In this document: positions 30,764-35,401 of the stretch, in pieces
How the letters are laid out: each line of letters starts with the position of its first letter
Numbering within the stretch: position 1 is the stretch's first letter
Assembly (NCBI GenBank): GCA_902783895.1
Contig: CACZST010000048.1
Location: 1 to 35,401 of the forward strand
Source of the DNA: an uncultured Erysipelotrichaceae bacterium
GTDB lineage: Bacteria; Bacillota_I; Bacilli_A; RF39; UBA660
Direction: 5' to 3'
Length of the DNA: 35,401 bases
The notes under the pieces: generated by a model
What the model was told of the DNA's origin: nothing
Databases searched by the model: none
Seen by the model: only the letters and a program-made list of their open reading frames with translations
Made by a program: the position numbers and the translations under genes

Positions 30764-35401
<4,638 letters not shown>

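Overview
The window comes from an AT-rich, low-GC Gram-positive (Firmicutes/Bacilli-type) genome. Evidence for this is the Firmicutes order secE-nusG-rplK-rplA-rplJ-rplL-(rsmC-like)-rpoB-rpoC, strong AGGAGG-type ribosome binding sites, TTGACA-17-TATAAT promoters, short U-tailed terminators, a YlxM homologue, and a Y-family polymerase/YolD pair. TGA is used as a stop (ftsY and the rsmC-like gene end in TGA), so this is not a code-4 mycoplasma. The very low GC, tight packing and gene set fit an uncultured gut Bacilli lineage (RF39-like), but that placement is inference.

Layout. 1-3870: a tight operon with ftsY, a small membrane protein, ylxM, a HerA-type ATPase and a membrane-anchored Ig-like protein, ended by a strong terminator. 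3883-4179: a promoter-RNA-terminator unit for an unrecognised ~113-nt RNA, then tRNA-Arg(CCG). 4219-7186: anchored flavodoxin, a cysteine-synthase-like PLP enzyme, acetate kinase. 7191-8168 (minus strand): a membrane J-domain protein and tRNA-Glu(CTC). 8213-10084: a Y-family DNA polymerase plus YolD-like gene behind a LexA-like box. 10113-12328: a gene remnant, a collagen-like surface protein and a UDP-sugar pyrophosphorylase-like enzyme. 12327-14488: a GspE/PilB-type ATPase (minus) divergent from a prepilin-like gene. 14485-16526: ylbJ (minus) divergent from ylbL. 16602-19510: mutS and a small unknown gene.

19522-25852 is a compact Tad-type pilus locus (two TadE-like proteins, TadZ-like, CpaF/TadA, TadB fused to Ig-like domains, TadC), with murC apparently at the end of the same transcript. 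No Flp pilin or prepilin peptidase is visible here. 25871-26842: two unknown small proteins. 26845 to the right edge: the secE-nusG / L11-L1 / L10-L12 / rpoBC block, with an L10 leader attenuator, two GTGGGAG...CCAC elements that look like L1 autoregulatory sites, and separate promoters for each sub-operon. rpoC runs off the right edge.

The least ordinary items are the orphan ncRNA, the Ig-TadB fusion in a pilin-less Tad locus coupled to murC, the divergent GspE/prepilin pair with an Asn-rich tail on the ATPase, and the HerA/membrane-Ig gene pair in the ftsY operon. No CRISPR array, insertion sequence, integrase or rRNA gene was seen. No gap between genes exceeds about 300 bases; the largest (3861-4218) holds the ncRNA and a tRNA.
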